Below are positions 36,943 to 45,279 of a stretch of DNA of 64,000 bases, piece after piece. The position numbers and the translations under genes were made by a program. Source of the stretch: an uncultured SAR86 cluster bacterium. GTDB lineage: Bacteria; Pseudomonadota; Gammaproteobacteria; Magnimaribacterales; D2472. The stretch covers positions 62,001 to 126,000 of the forward strand of contig CACJCN010000002.1 in the NCBI GenBank assembly GCA_902591925.1. Reading direction: 5' to 3'. Position 1 is the first letter of the stretch. Each line of letters starts with the position of its first letter. The notes beneath the pieces were generated by a model that saw nothing but the letters and a program-made list of their open reading frames with translations, was not told the origin of the DNA and did no database searches.

Positions 36943-37797
36943 TCAAAATTTAACAAGATCTGTTAAATATTTACCCATCATCTTATTTTTTATTTTTAAT
37001 ATTTGTTTAAATAATACTATAGGTCCGTCGATCTTTATTTCATTACTAAACCTTTTATCACTATCAAGATCATCAAACCATCTCTTTACATTCTCATATT
37101 TATTAATTGGTATTCCTGCTGAAAATAATCTTTTAGTTGAGACATACCAAGCTAAGTCAACAATTGTAAATTTGTTTCCTTTAAGGTATTTATTTGTTTG
37201 TAATTGACTATCAAATTTTGTATATATTTCTTTAAATTTACTAGCACTCTCAATAACTTCCTTATCTGTAATACCGTTATCGTAATGATTTTTCCAAAAT
37301 AAAAGTTCTCGTTCCTTATGCTCATCCTCTTTACCATTAATAGTTCCTATGTAAGATTCTTTAAATGAAAGTTTTTTAAGATCTTTCTTACCCAGACTAT
37401 GAGGAATGATATACCTAAAAGTCAGCCTCCGTAGATCATGATGAAGACTGTCTTCAAATGCAAGATCACTTACAATTTCATCAAATTTATCATCTGGATA
37501 TAATTTATTATTTGTAAACTTTTCATCTAAATACATCATTATGTCGTTACTTTCAATATGAACTTCACCGTTATCAACGAGGGTAGGAACCAATCCTCTA
37601 GGATTTATACCAAGAAACCATTCAGAAAATTGCTCCTGTTTAATTAAATTAATTTCGTGTGAATGCCAATCAATATTCTTAATATTAAGAAAGATTCTTA
37701 ATTTTTGTGAACAAGCAGAACCCTTAAAATGAAGTAAATGTATTCCTTCCCATGAAAGAACTTCTTTTGTTTTAATATCGGTTATATCTAATTTCAT
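36943..37797 (-). CDS. Glutathione S-transferase family protein, second copy
   Basis: A 284-aa GST-fold protein. LLHFKGSACSQKLRIFLNIKNIDWHSHEI is the N-terminal domain with a potential catalytic Ser/Cys. LVPTLVDNGEVHIESNDIMMYLDEKF is the glutathione-site motif. A longer helical domain includes NKYLKGNKFTIVDLAWYVSTKRLF. It is unlike the GST at 34315 apart from the fold, so the cluster holds two distinct GSTs. It is the last gene of the minus-strand operon monooxygenase-tetR-GST, 10 bases downstream of tetR, and ends next to the converging nitroreductase. Confidence 0.83.
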   Translation of the reverse strand: MKLDITDIKTKEVLSWEGIHLLHFKGSACSQKLRIFLNIKNIDWHSHEINLIKQEQFSEWFLGINPRGLVPTLVDNGEVHIESNDIMMYLDEKFTNNKLYPDDKFDEIVSDLAFEDSLHHDLRRLTFRYIIPHSLGKKDLKKLSFKESYIGTINGKEDEHKERELLFWKNHYDNGITDKEVIESASKFKEIYTKFDSQLQTNKYLKGNKFTIVDLAWYVSTKRLFSAGIPINKYENVKRWFDDLDSDKRFSNEIKIDGPIVLFKQILKIKNKMMGKYLTDLVKF

Positions 37798-37807
37798 TTA
37801 AATAATA

Positions 37808-38395
37808 TTATTTAAGTACTTTTAAAATTCCAAGCTCTCTTGCTTCAAAAAAATATTTCATAAAAACCTTTTTATCATTTGTAGACATTTCAAGCACTTC
37901 GTCAATATACTTTTCCATAGCAGCTAAGCCAAATTCAACAACCATAGCAATAGCCACAGCTGACTTAATTTCAGCATTAGGTTTTTTTAATTTTTTTAAT
38001 TTTGTAAGTTGTTCTAATGTTTGTCTTGAAACAGACAAATTTGAATCAATTTGAACTCTTACTAAATCCATTTGATCATCAAGTACAGCTCTTATAATAG
38101 CTTTAAAGTAATCTTCAGTTATAGTTGATAGGGGTTCGTCTCCAAGATTATTGGGCGATACATTTCTCCTTTCTAATTGTTGAACATGTTCAAATGCCAA
38201 TTGTTTGTAGGTTGCAATTAATAAACCTTTTTTTCCACCAAAATAATGATGAATTTGAGCATGATTTACACCAGCATGGTCAGCAATATCTCTTATAGTA
38301 AGTTGATTTGGGCCTACCGATCCAACAAGATATGCTGCAGAATCTATAAGACGCTTTTCAACATTTTTTCTACCTCTTCTATTATTATCATCCAT
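37808..38395 (-). CDS. TetR/AcrR-family transcriptional regulator
   Basis: A 195-aa repressor with an N-terminal helix-turn-helix (LTIRDIADHAGVNHAQIHHYFGGKKGLL) and a divergent helical ligand domain. The ORF track starts at 38455, inside the upstream monooxygenase; the ATG at 38395 (MDDNNRRGRKNVEKRLIDSA) is a normal TetR N-terminus and removes the overlap, so it is preferred. The gene lies in one operon behind the FAD monooxygenase, whose promoter holds palindrome site D. Autoregulation, and control of sites A-E, are therefore plausible. The inducer is unknown and is expected to be a pathway substrate or intermediate. Confidence 0.88.
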   Translation of the reverse strand: MDDNNRRGRKNVEKRLIDSAAYLVGSVGPNQLTIRDIADHAGVNHAQIHHYFGGKKGLLIATYKQLAFEHVQQLERRNVSPNNLGDEPLSTITEDYFKAIIRAVLDDQMDLVRVQIDSNLSVSRQTLEQLTKLKKLKKPNAEIKSAVAIAMVVEFGLAAMEKYIDEVLEMSTNDKKVFMKYFFEARELGILKVLK

Positions 38396-38408
38396 AGGTA
38401 TATGAATA

Positions 38409-39986
38409 TTAATGCTTAAAAAGCTCACCTTTGAGTTTTGTAGTAAGTTTGTCAATATTATTTACAATATCTTCATCATCTACACAACCATATATATGTT
38501 GATCTGGTCGAATTATCGCAGCAGATATATTATTTTCTTTAGCCCAACTAGAAATCTTTTTATCTTGATTAAATTTATTATCTTCTGTCATTAGATGGAT
38601 ATTATTATCAAAAATTTTTGCTGATTCTAAATTCTTAATTTCATTGAATACATTTATATCATTGTGAAATAGTAAAATTCCAAAATTGTTACCAAGATAT
38701 TGATCAAATAATTTATTATCGACTTTAATATCAAGAGAAGGGTGAGGAATAATTACACCATTAACATCATTAGGGAATAGATAATTATCAATCATTCCAT
38801 TTTTAATTTTCCATGGCTTTTGAAATTTTAAAGGTTTAAGAAGTTTTGGTATATAACTGGCAACATTGAGATAAATGTCTCTTAAGGTTGCTGTTAACCA
38901 ATCTTGACTTCCAATTATATCGCCTTGTTTCATTGCGCCTTTTATTACAAAATCCACAATTCCTTTTCTTTCTAATGAATATGTATTAAGAATTTTTTTA
39001 TTAAAAGCGTTGTTCATTACTCCTGATAATTTCCAACATAAGTTATATGAATCCTTTATACCTTGGCATAGACCTTGTCCTAAAAACGGAGGCATTTGAT
39101 GGGCAGCATCACCTAAAAGAAAACAATTATTAAATTTAAAATTTTTTGCCAATAGACCATGAAATGTATAGGCACTAGATCTTAACAATTTACCACTATG
39201 CAGTGGAATTTCTGGATTCAGCCTCCATAGATGTGGCTTCATCATTTTACGTATATTTTTTTCGTCTTCTAATGTCTCTAAATTATCATCAGGATTAACC
39301 TTAAATTCCCATCTAACGTGTTGTCCTGTTATTGGAACAATTGTCGTTGGTCTTTTATAGTCACATATCTGATATCGATCTGTGTTAATTTTGTATTTTT
39401 CATCTACTTGATAATCTACAACAACCCAATCTTGATCACATTTATAATCAAATGATTCTATATTCAATGCCTTTCTAACAAAACTATTAGCACCATCACA
39501 AGCTAAAACATAACTACTTGTAATATATTCATTTTCTTCATTGTTTATATTTAATAAAGTTAAATTATTAATAGATTCTTGAGCATCAATATTTGTTAAC
39601 TTATAGCCAAGTTTTATATCAATATTGTTATGTTTAATAGCTTCACTTCTTAAAAATTTTTCAAATATAGGCTGATTAAAGAAAACACTTTCATCATAAC
39701 CATTAATAGGTTCATCAAGTTTAAGATTTATATTTACAATAGATTTACCTTTATTGTTTAAAAAATTAATTCCTTCCATTGGATGAATAATTTTAGAAAT
39801 TTCATCCATAAAACCCATTGTTTGGAATATTCTTTGAGTTTGTCCATCAAAATGAACAGCTCTTGGAATATCCCAAATTTCTTTTTTAGGTTCTATTACA
39901 ATAGTATTGAAACCTTTTTGTCCAAATAAATTTGCTGTTACAGCGCCGACAGGACCATAACCTATTATTGCAATATCATAGTGCAT
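38409..39986 (-). CDS. FAD-dependent aromatic-ring monooxygenase (MhpA/PheA-like)
   Basis: A 525-aa group A flavoprotein hydroxylase. The N-terminal Rossmann motif IIGYGPVGAVTANLFGQKG binds ADP, DGANSFVRKAL is the DG motif, and LLGDAAHQMPPFLGQGLCQGIKDSYNLCWKL is the GD motif contacting FAD ribityl. A C-terminal thioredoxin-like domain follows. Length and order fit 3-(3-hydroxyphenyl)propionate hydroxylase (MhpA) and related phenol hydroxylases. Likely role: NAD(P)H- and O2-dependent hydroxylation of a phenolic ring to a catechol, ready for extradiol cleavage. It is first in an operon with tetR and a GST. Its minus-strand promoter (TTGACT, 18 bases, GATAAT) overlaps operator site D. Confidence 0.88.
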   Translation of the reverse strand: MHYDIAIIGYGPVGAVTANLFGQKGFNTIVIEPKKEIWDIPRAVHFDGQTQRIFQTMGFMDEISKIIHPMEGINFLNNKGKSIVNINLKLDEPINGYDESVFFNQPIFEKFLRSEAIKHNNIDIKLGYKLTNIDAQESINNLTLLNINNEENEYITSSYVLACDGANSFVRKALNIESFDYKCDQDWVVVDYQVDEKYKINTDRYQICDYKRPTTIVPITGQHVRWEFKVNPDDNLETLEDEKNIRKMMKPHLWRLNPEIPLHSGKLLRSSAYTFHGLLAKNFKFNNCFLLGDAAHQMPPFLGQGLCQGIKDSYNLCWKLSGVMNNAFNKKILNTYSLERKGIVDFVIKGAMKQGDIIGSQDWLTATLRDIYLNVASYIPKLLKPLKFQKPWKIKNGMIDNYLFPNDVNGVIIPHPSLDIKVDNKLFDQYLGNNFGILLFHNDINVFNEIKNLESAKIFDNNIHLMTEDNKFNQDKKISSWAKENNISAAIIRPDQHIYGCVDDEDIVNNIDKLTTKLKGELFKH

Positions 39987-40016
39987 ATAATGTTATTATC
40001 TATAAGTTAATTTATT

Positions 40017-40032
40017 TTAGTCAAGTGGATAG
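40017..40032. promoter_or_regulatory. Palindromic operator candidate, site D
   Basis: TTAGTCAAGTGGATAG lies midway between the divergent starts of the FAD monooxygenase (30 bases away) and mmsA (33 bases away). On the minus strand it contains the -35-like TTGACT. On the plus strand its end overlaps the -35 region expected for TATAAT at 40053-40058. It would let one repressor shut both promoters, including that of its own gene. Confidence 0.65.
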
Positions 40033-40052
40033 ATGACATAAAAAATATATTT

Positions 40053-40058
40053 TATAAT
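40053..40058 (+). promoter_or_regulatory. TATAAT -10 hexamer of mmsA (leaderless-type)
   Basis: A perfect TATAAT followed by 7 bases and the mmsA ATG, with no Shine-Dalgarno sequence. Transcription would begin at about the ATG. Site D covers the -35 region. Confidence 0.5.
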
Positions 40059-40065
40059 TGACACA

Positions 40066-41553
40066 ATGTACACAGTAGATAACTTTATAAACGGTAAGTC
40101 TGATACTGCCTCAAAAAATTCATCAATAATTGTTAACCCATCCTATGGTAAAGAGATAGGAAAAGTACTTTATGCTACTGATGAATCAATAAATTTAGCA
40201 GTTGAAACATCATTAAAAGCATTTAATACATGGTCACAAACTGGTTTAAGTTTTAGAGCAGAATTGATGCTTGAATTTAGACAAGAACTTATAAAAAAAT
40301 CATCTGAAATAATTGACTTATGTACTACTGAAGCCGGTAAGACATATCCAGATGCTGAAGCTGAATTGGATAGAGCGGTTCAATGTATTACTCATGCTGC
40401 ATCTGTTCAACACTTTTATCCGTCTCATTTGAGTCCCAATGTTGCAGGTGGAATCGATATTGCAGATAGACGTTATCCACTAGGAGTTGTTGTTGGTGTT
40501 GGCCCATTTAATTTTCCAATATTAATACCAATTGTTCATAGCTCTATGGCTCTTGTTACGGGAAATACATTTATATCTAAACCAAGTGAAAAAGTTCCGT
40601 CAATTTCAAGATTGATAGCAGAAATATATAAGGATGCAGGTTTACCTGATGGATGTTTTAACCTTTTAAATGGTGGCAAGGATGTTGTTGAGAGTCTTGT
40701 TTGTCATAAAGATGTTGCAGCTTTAGCTTTTATTGGTAGTACTCCTGCAGCTAAAAGTTTAAAAATGCTAGGCGTTGAAAATAATACGAAAGTTCAAGCT
40801 TTAGGTGGTGGTAAAAATCATATGATTGTTTTGCCTGATGCTGATTTAGATATGGCTGCAGATGCTGCCGTATCTGCAAGTTTTGGTGCAGCAGGTCAAA
40901 GATGTATGGCAGTTTCGGTTGTAGTCGCAGTTGGTGATATAGCAGATGATTTAGTTAAAAAAATTAAAGAGAGAATGCCTAATCTAGTTATTGGTAAAAC
41001 TGATAACTCTGATACTCAATTAGGACCAGTAATATCACAAGAAAATAAAGATAAAATCTACTCTTTTATAGAAACTGCAGAACCTGAAGGAGCCTCATTA
41101 GTAGTTGATGGAAGAGAAGTATCAGACGCTATGGAAGGTTGTTTTGTTGGTGCTACATTAATTGATAATGTAAAACCTGGAATGTCTGTTTACGAAAATG
41201 AAATATTTGGACCTGTTTTGTCTTTTGTAAGGGCAGAAACTTATGAAGATGCAATGAATATTACACATAGTCATAAATTAGGTAATGGGGCAGCAATATT
41301 TACTCGTGATGGAGGGGTTGCACAAAAATGGACTAATGAAATCCAGGCAGGCTCTATTGGAATAAATGTTCCAATACCACTCCCAACTTATACTCATAGT
41401 TTTGGTGGATGGAAGGATAGTGGTTTTTCTGAAACAAAAGCTTTTGGACCTTCTTCAATCGATTTCTATACCAAAACGAAATCTGTAGCAACTAGGTGGC
41501 CTGACCCTAAAGATAGCAAAGTTGATCTTGGTTTTCCCAAGAATGATAAATAA
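40066..41553 (+). CDS. mmsA: CoA-acylating methylmalonate-semialdehyde dehydrogenase
   Basis: A 495-aa aldehyde dehydrogenase-superfamily enzyme that converts methylmalonate semialdehyde or malonate semialdehyde to propionyl-CoA or acetyl-CoA. VVVGVGPFNFPILIPIVH is the Rossmann segment, ALGGGKNHMIVLPDADLD holds the usual ALGGAKNH-like segment, and the nucleophile is Cys280 in AAGQRCMAVSV. The C-terminal region reads AGSIGINVPIPLPTYTHSFGGWKDS. These are MmsA hallmarks rather than general ALDH ones. It may finish the pathway by making acyl-CoA from a semialdehyde fragment, pairing with the RutE-like reductase (inference). Downstream lies the overlapping alpha/beta hydrolase. Confidence 0.93.
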   Translation: MYTVDNFINGKSDTASKNSSIIVNPSYGKEIGKVLYATDESINLAVETSLKAFNTWSQTGLSFRAELMLEFRQELIKKSSEIIDLCTTEAGKTYPDAEAELDRAVQCITHAASVQHFYPSHLSPNVAGGIDIADRRYPLGVVVGVGPFNFPILIPIVHSSMALVTGNTFISKPSEKVPSISRLIAEIYKDAGLPDGCFNLLNGGKDVVESLVCHKDVAALAFIGSTPAAKSLKMLGVENNTKVQALGGGKNHMIVLPDADLDMAADAAVSASFGAAGQRCMAVSVVVAVGDIADDLVKKIKERMPNLVIGKTDNSDTQLGPVISQENKDKIYSFIETAEPEGASLVVDGREVSDAMEGCFVGATLIDNVKPGMSVYENEIFGPVLSFVRAETYEDAMNITHSHKLGNGAAIFTRDGGVAQKWTNEIQAGSIGINVPIPLPTYTHSFGGWKDSGFSETKAFGPSSIDFYTKTKSVATRWPDPKDSKVDLGFPKNDK

Positions 41554-42799
41554 TTTTTTAAATCTTTTAATCAAATTAATAATTAATTTTATATTTATAT
41601 TCATAGATATATACATATCGACTCTAATCTTTTTTAGAGAAAAGCTTTTTTATACTCCTAATATTAAAAAATCAAAATATGCAAAGAAAACATTATTTAT
41701 CGATAATCAAAGTCATTTTTACTTTGAATTTGGTAATGCTAAAGCTACTGAAGAAGATACAATTCTTATGATTGGAGGAATACCCACAAATCCTATGGAG
41801 TCGATGAGTTGGCTAGCAGCTGAACTTATTAATTTAAATACTAATTTCAAAGTTTTAATATTTAATATTCCTTTCTACGAAAATCATTTTGATATTGAGT
41901 TATCAGATACATTAGCATCCACAAATGGTAAAAATCTATTTACTAATAAAATAATTGATAATAAAAAAATTAATGTGGATCATAAATACTCACATAAAAA
42001 TCAAGGAATAAAAATAAATGATTTCCTTAAGGCTCTAAATATAACTAAATGTCACTTTGTAGGTCATGATAGGGGTGCCGTAATTTTAGAATATTTTGCA
42101 ATTAATTTTCCTAGTAAAGTATTAAGTTATTCAAGAGGATCTCAAGTTTGGAATTATATTGAACCGGAATGGGAATTATTGGCACCAGATATATGTGTTG
42201 GACCTCCACACAAAATTATGACTGTGTATGAGCAACTTAGACTTCTTCTTTTTTCAGTAATTCATTTTAAAAAACCACTTGAGCTTCTATCTGATTCTTT
42301 TGAATTAAAAGCTAGCAGAGCAAAGAAAGGAACAGATTTATACGATAGATATACTCATCTAAAATATAAATCACAACTGTCATATAAAAAATATTCAGAA
42401 AAGTTTAAACATTCACTTATTCAAGGTGGTGTTTACTCCGAGGTGAAGAATAGGGCTAATCTTAGAGAAAGATTATTTCCAATCATGCAATTTCAAGGAG
42501 AAGATGAGTTTAAATATAATAATTCAGGTACATTGATTTCTGATCAGCCCTATTTTGGTATTTATAATTTATTTAGAAATGAAATAAAAGATGTTTATCC
42601 AGGTTGTATTGGCCAAGAATTTAAAAAGTATCAAAGTCAATACGTTACAGAAAAGCTTAATTATAAAGAAATCCAGTTAAAGCCAAACGCTAGGTTTTCA
42701 AAATTTTGTTTAATTCCAGATTCAGCACACTTTAATGTTGTTGAAAATCCAAAAAGTTGCGCAAATGCAATTGCAGATTTTATAAAAGAAATTAATTAG
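41543..42799 (+). CDS. Membrane-anchored alpha/beta hydrolase with Asp nucleophile
   Basis: 418 aa from the ATG at 41543, chosen over the track's TTG at 41522; it overlaps the mmsA stop by 11 bases. A strongly hydrophobic N-terminal helix (LLIKLIINFIFIFIDIYI) anchors it. The fold has IGGIPTNPM as oxyanion loop, CHFVGHDRGAVILEYFA as nucleophile elbow with Asp near residue 176, and DSAHFNVVE with the catalytic His. GHDRG is the elbow of epoxide hydrolases and haloacetate dehalogenases. C-C hydrolases of meta-cleavage pathways use Ser, so this is probably not an MhpC. Substrate unknown. Confidence 0.78.
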   Translation: MINNFLNLLIKLIINFIFIFIDIYISTLIFFREKLFYTPNIKKSKYAKKTLFIDNQSHFYFEFGNAKATEEDTILMIGGIPTNPMESMSWLAAELINLNTNFKVLIFNIPFYENHFDIELSDTLASTNGKNLFTNKIIDNKKINVDHKYSHKNQGIKINDFLKALNITKCHFVGHDRGAVILEYFAINFPSKVLSYSRGSQVWNYIEPEWELLAPDICVGPPHKIMTVYEQLRLLLFSVIHFKKPLELLSDSFELKASRAKKGTDLYDRYTHLKYKSQLSYKKYSEKFKHSLIQGGVYSEVKNRANLRERLFPIMQFQGEDEFKYNNSGTLISDQPYFGIYNLFRNEIKDVYPGCIGQEFKKYQSQYVTEKLNYKEIQLKPNARFSKFCLIPDSAHFNVVENPKSCANAIADFIKEIN

Positions 42800-44351
42800 A
42801 TTTTAAATAAAATCTTACAAACAATCCAAATAATAAAATGATTAAAATAGCCAGAATAACTATTTCTTTAAAAGCCAAAATCATAATCCATACAAATAAT
42901 ATTGCATTAATAAAAGGTGAGGGCGGTTCTTTTAGTTCATAATCTCTATTTAGCCAGGGACTTCCAATAAACCTAGTTTCATCTGTAAATCTATCTCCCC
43001 ATAAAAACATCATTACAGGATCAATTTTTGGTGGATTCATCCAAATAGTCTGATTATCCATTGTGTTTTTCATTTCATTAAATACCTCTTGATATTGTTG
43101 AGATAAATCATTTGTTTCATATGGATCATTTAATATATCGTAAAGCTCATATGTTTTAGGGCCATTTGCTTGAATATTTTGGCTATAGAACAGCTTCCAT
43201 TTTCCATTAAATAGAGCTCTTTCATCATTTATAACTATATTGCCAGTATGTACATTTTTTGGTTCCTTGATATTGTTATTGATCAAGTCATCCCATCTAT
43301 CAACGCCTGTAAAAGGTGAATTATTAACTTTAATAGAGGCTGCTGATAAAAGTGTTGGTAAGAGATCCTGAGCAAAGAAAAATTGATCAGATTTTCCTCC
43401 CTCAAGTTTACCTTTCCAGTAAATTACAGCAGGCACTCTTATGCCACCCTCATATGCTGAAAGCTTACTACCCTTTAATTTACCAGCACTACCTCTTGCA
43501 GATAAAAGATCAGGTGCTATAACTTTTGCTATCGGATCAACATCAAAAACAGGCCCGTTATCACTAAAAAATACAATGATTGTTTCTTCAAGGAGTCCTG
43601 AGTTTTCAATAGCTTTAATAATTTTTCCAATTTCTCTATCTAAAGAAAAAATATTAGCAGCATATTTTCTATCATAATCATTGTCTATATTTTTAAATAA
43701 TTCAATATCACTTTCTTCAGCTTGAATAGGAGTATGAGGTGCATTAAAAGCAACATATAAAAAAAGTGGGGTAGATTCGTCTTTGTTTTCAATTATTCTT
43801 ACAGCCTCATTAGCAATGAGAGTTGTAGAATAGCCGTCTTCATAAAGAACTTCGCCGTTTTTATGCCAATCTAGCCTTCCTGAAAAACCATGATCAAAAT
43901 AACCAATACCTCCCATAAGATGACCATAAGTTGAATCAAAGCCTCTATTTATTGGTAAAAAGGCATCATCAGACATACCTAAGTGCCATTTTCCTGATAA
44001 AGCTGTTACATATCCTACATCTCTCAAGTATTCAGGCATAATTTTGTGCTCAAGCGGCATTCCGAATGATTCAACTCTTGGATTAGCAAAAGGTCGAACA
44101 ACACCATTAGCAAAGTTGTTAATACCTGTAAGCATTGATGCTCTAGTGGGACTGCATGATGGATCAGCATAAAATCGATTCATCTCTAAACCTCTAGAGG
44201 CCAAATTATCAATATTTGGTGTTGGAATCGTGCCACCATGATAAGAGACATCACCCCAGCCAAGATCATCAGTTAATATGATAACTATGTTTGGCTTATC
44301 AAGCGCTATTAAACTACATGAAAATAATAGTAAAAATGCAAATTTTTTCAT
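42792..44351 (-). CDS. Arylsulfatase-type sulfatase with C-terminal membrane helix
   Basis: A 519-aa exported sulfatase. It has a signal peptide (FAFLLLFSCSLIALD), metal-binding Asp28 and Asp29 in ILTDDLGWGD, and the formylglycine signature CSPTR with Cys66 and Arg70 in DPSCSPTRASMLTG. SGKWHLGM and FFSDNGPVFD complete the active site. The cysteine type needs a formylglycine-generating enzyme, not seen in this window. The last 35 residues form a membrane helix (ILAILIILLFGLFVRF), so the enzyme is probably tethered with its domain in the periplasm. A TATAAT hexamer 6 bases before the ATG, with operator site E at its -35, links it to the TetR regulon. It may desulfate a sulfated phenolic or polymer (inference). 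Confidence 0.92.
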   Translation of the reverse strand: MKKFAFLLLFSCSLIALDKPNIVIILTDDLGWGDVSYHGGTIPTPNIDNLASRGLEMNRFYADPSCSPTRASMLTGINNFANGVVRPFANPRVESFGMPLEHKIMPEYLRDVGYVTALSGKWHLGMSDDAFLPINRGFDSTYGHLMGGIGYFDHGFSGRLDWHKNGEVLYEDGYSTTLIANEAVRIIENKDESTPLFLYVAFNAPHTPIQAEESDIELFKNIDNDYDRKYAANIFSLDREIGKIIKAIENSGLLEETIIVFFSDNGPVFDVDPIAKVIAPDLLSARGSAGKLKGSKLSAYEGGIRVPAVIYWKGKLEGGKSDQFFFAQDLLPTLLSAASIKVNNSPFTGVDRWDDLINNNIKEPKNVHTGNIVINDERALFNGKWKLFYSQNIQANGPKTYELYDILNDPYETNDLSQQYQEVFNEMKNTMDNQTIWMNPPKIDPVMMFLWGDRFTDETRFIGSPWLNRDYELKEPPSPFINAILFVWIMILAFKEIVILAILIILLFGLFVRFYLKSN

Positions 44352-44357
44352 TATTCT

Positions 44358-44363
44358 ATTATA
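44358..44363 (-). promoter_or_regulatory. TATAAT -10 hexamer of the sulfatase gene (leaderless-type)
   Basis: On the minus strand TATAAT is followed by 6 bases (AGAATA) and the ATG at 44351. A 17-base spacer puts the -35 position at 44381-44386, exactly inside palindrome site E. Confidence 0.55.
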
Positions 44364-44380
44364 TAACCTTATTGATATTT

Positions 44381-44396
44381 TTAGTCATATGGATAA
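44381..44396. promoter_or_regulatory. Palindromic operator candidate, site E
   Basis: TTAGTCATATGGATAA is centred on CATATG, and the longer TTTAnnCATATGnnTAAA is also symmetric. It lies 29 bases from the sulfatase ATG on one side and 29 bases from the DUF1330 ATG on the other, so it could control both divergent operons. Confidence 0.65.
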
Positions 44397-44425
44397 ACTT
44401 ACATAAGTGTTTTTAAGGAGTAAAA

Positions 44426-44737
44426 ATGGCAAAAATTAATGTTTTTATAGTGGTAAATTTAACTATAAATGATGCAGAAGAATACAGGATTTATGAAAAA
44501 GGATTTTTTCCAATTTTAAAAAAACATAATGGAACTTTTATTACATATGATGATTCGCCAGATGTGCTTGAGGGACCAAAACCTTTACCTGGGAGAGTGA
44601 TTATTTTTACTTTCCCATCCGAAGATGATGCTAACAATTGGTGGAATGATATGGATTATCAAGAATTAAGTAAACATAGAAGGGCAGCAACGAATGCAAC
44701 TATTCAACGTATTAAGGGATTGCCTCCAAGAGAATAA
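44426..44737 (+). CDS. DUF1330 family protein
   Basis: A 103-aa protein with the ferredoxin-like (dimeric alpha-beta barrel) DUF1330 pattern: NDAEEYRIYEKGFFPILKKHNG, then GRVIIFTFPSEDDANNWWND and YQELSKHRRAATNATI. The molecular function of the family is not established; structures resemble small monooxygenases and dehydratases. AAGGAG precedes the ATG. First gene of an operon with cytochrome b561 and an SRPBCC protein, controlled by the region containing site E. A second DUF1330 gene begins at 63625. Confidence 0.85.
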   Translation: MAKINVFIVVNLTINDAEEYRIYEKGFFPILKKHNGTFITYDDSPDVLEGPKPLPGRVIIFTFPSEDDANNWWNDMDYQELSKHRRAATNATIQRIKGLPPRE

Positions 44738-45279
44738 TGATTGATTACCTAAGAATACAGAAAATTATTCACTGGTTAATGGCTATTATCATAATGCTTG
44801 ATTTAAATATTGCTCAAAAATTTGGAGGTGAAATGCAACTTTTGGATCGTTTAGAATCAAGAGTAGATCACGCAACAGCAGGCATGATAGTTACTTTTTT
44901 ATTTGTTTTAAGAATAATATTAAGATATAGGTATGGAGCACCAAGTCTCCCACAAACTATGCCACTGTGGCAAACACATTTAGCTAAATTAGGGCACTTT
45001 GGTCTCTATTTTCTTATGGGATTACTAATTATATCTGGAATAACAACAGCAAATTTTACTAGTGACCCAATTGTGGTATTTGGTTTATTTAATTTATCTT
45101 CAGAAGTAGACAATTTATATATGTTTGAGTTAATTCGAGGCATTCATGAATTCGCAACAAACGCTATAATTGCTCTAATAATTATTCATATACTTGCTGC
45201 CATTTATCATCACTTTATTATAAAAGATGATACTACCAAAAATATGCTTAAATTTTGGACAAGAAAATCTTTGAGATGA
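44737..45279 (+). CDS. Cytochrome b561 family membrane protein
   Basis: 180 aa, four transmembrane helices. Conserved histidines stand at the helix positions that ligate two b-type haems: IIHWLMAIIIMLD, RVDHATAGMIVTFLFVLRIILRY, LGHFGLYFLMGLLI and IRGIHEFATNAIIALIIIHILAAIYHH. Such proteins pass electrons between quinol and a periplasmic partner, or relieve superoxide. The ATG overlaps the DUF1330 stop by one base and its TGA overlaps the next ATG. The partner may be one of the exported enzymes of the cluster (inference). Confidence 0.9.
   Translation: MIDYLRIQKIIHWLMAIIIMLDLNIAQKFGGEMQLLDRLESRVDHATAGMIVTFLFVLRIILRYRYGAPSLPQTMPLWQTHLAKLGHFGLYFLMGLLIISGITTANFTSDPIVVFGLFNLSSEVDNLYMFELIRGIHEFATNAIIALIIIHILAAIYHHFIIKDDTTKNMLKFWTRKSLR

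Noticed and set aside
38396-38455. Longer TetR start in the ORF track
   Set aside because: It would lie inside the FAD monooxygenase reading frame; the ATG at 38395 begins a normal TetR N-terminus.
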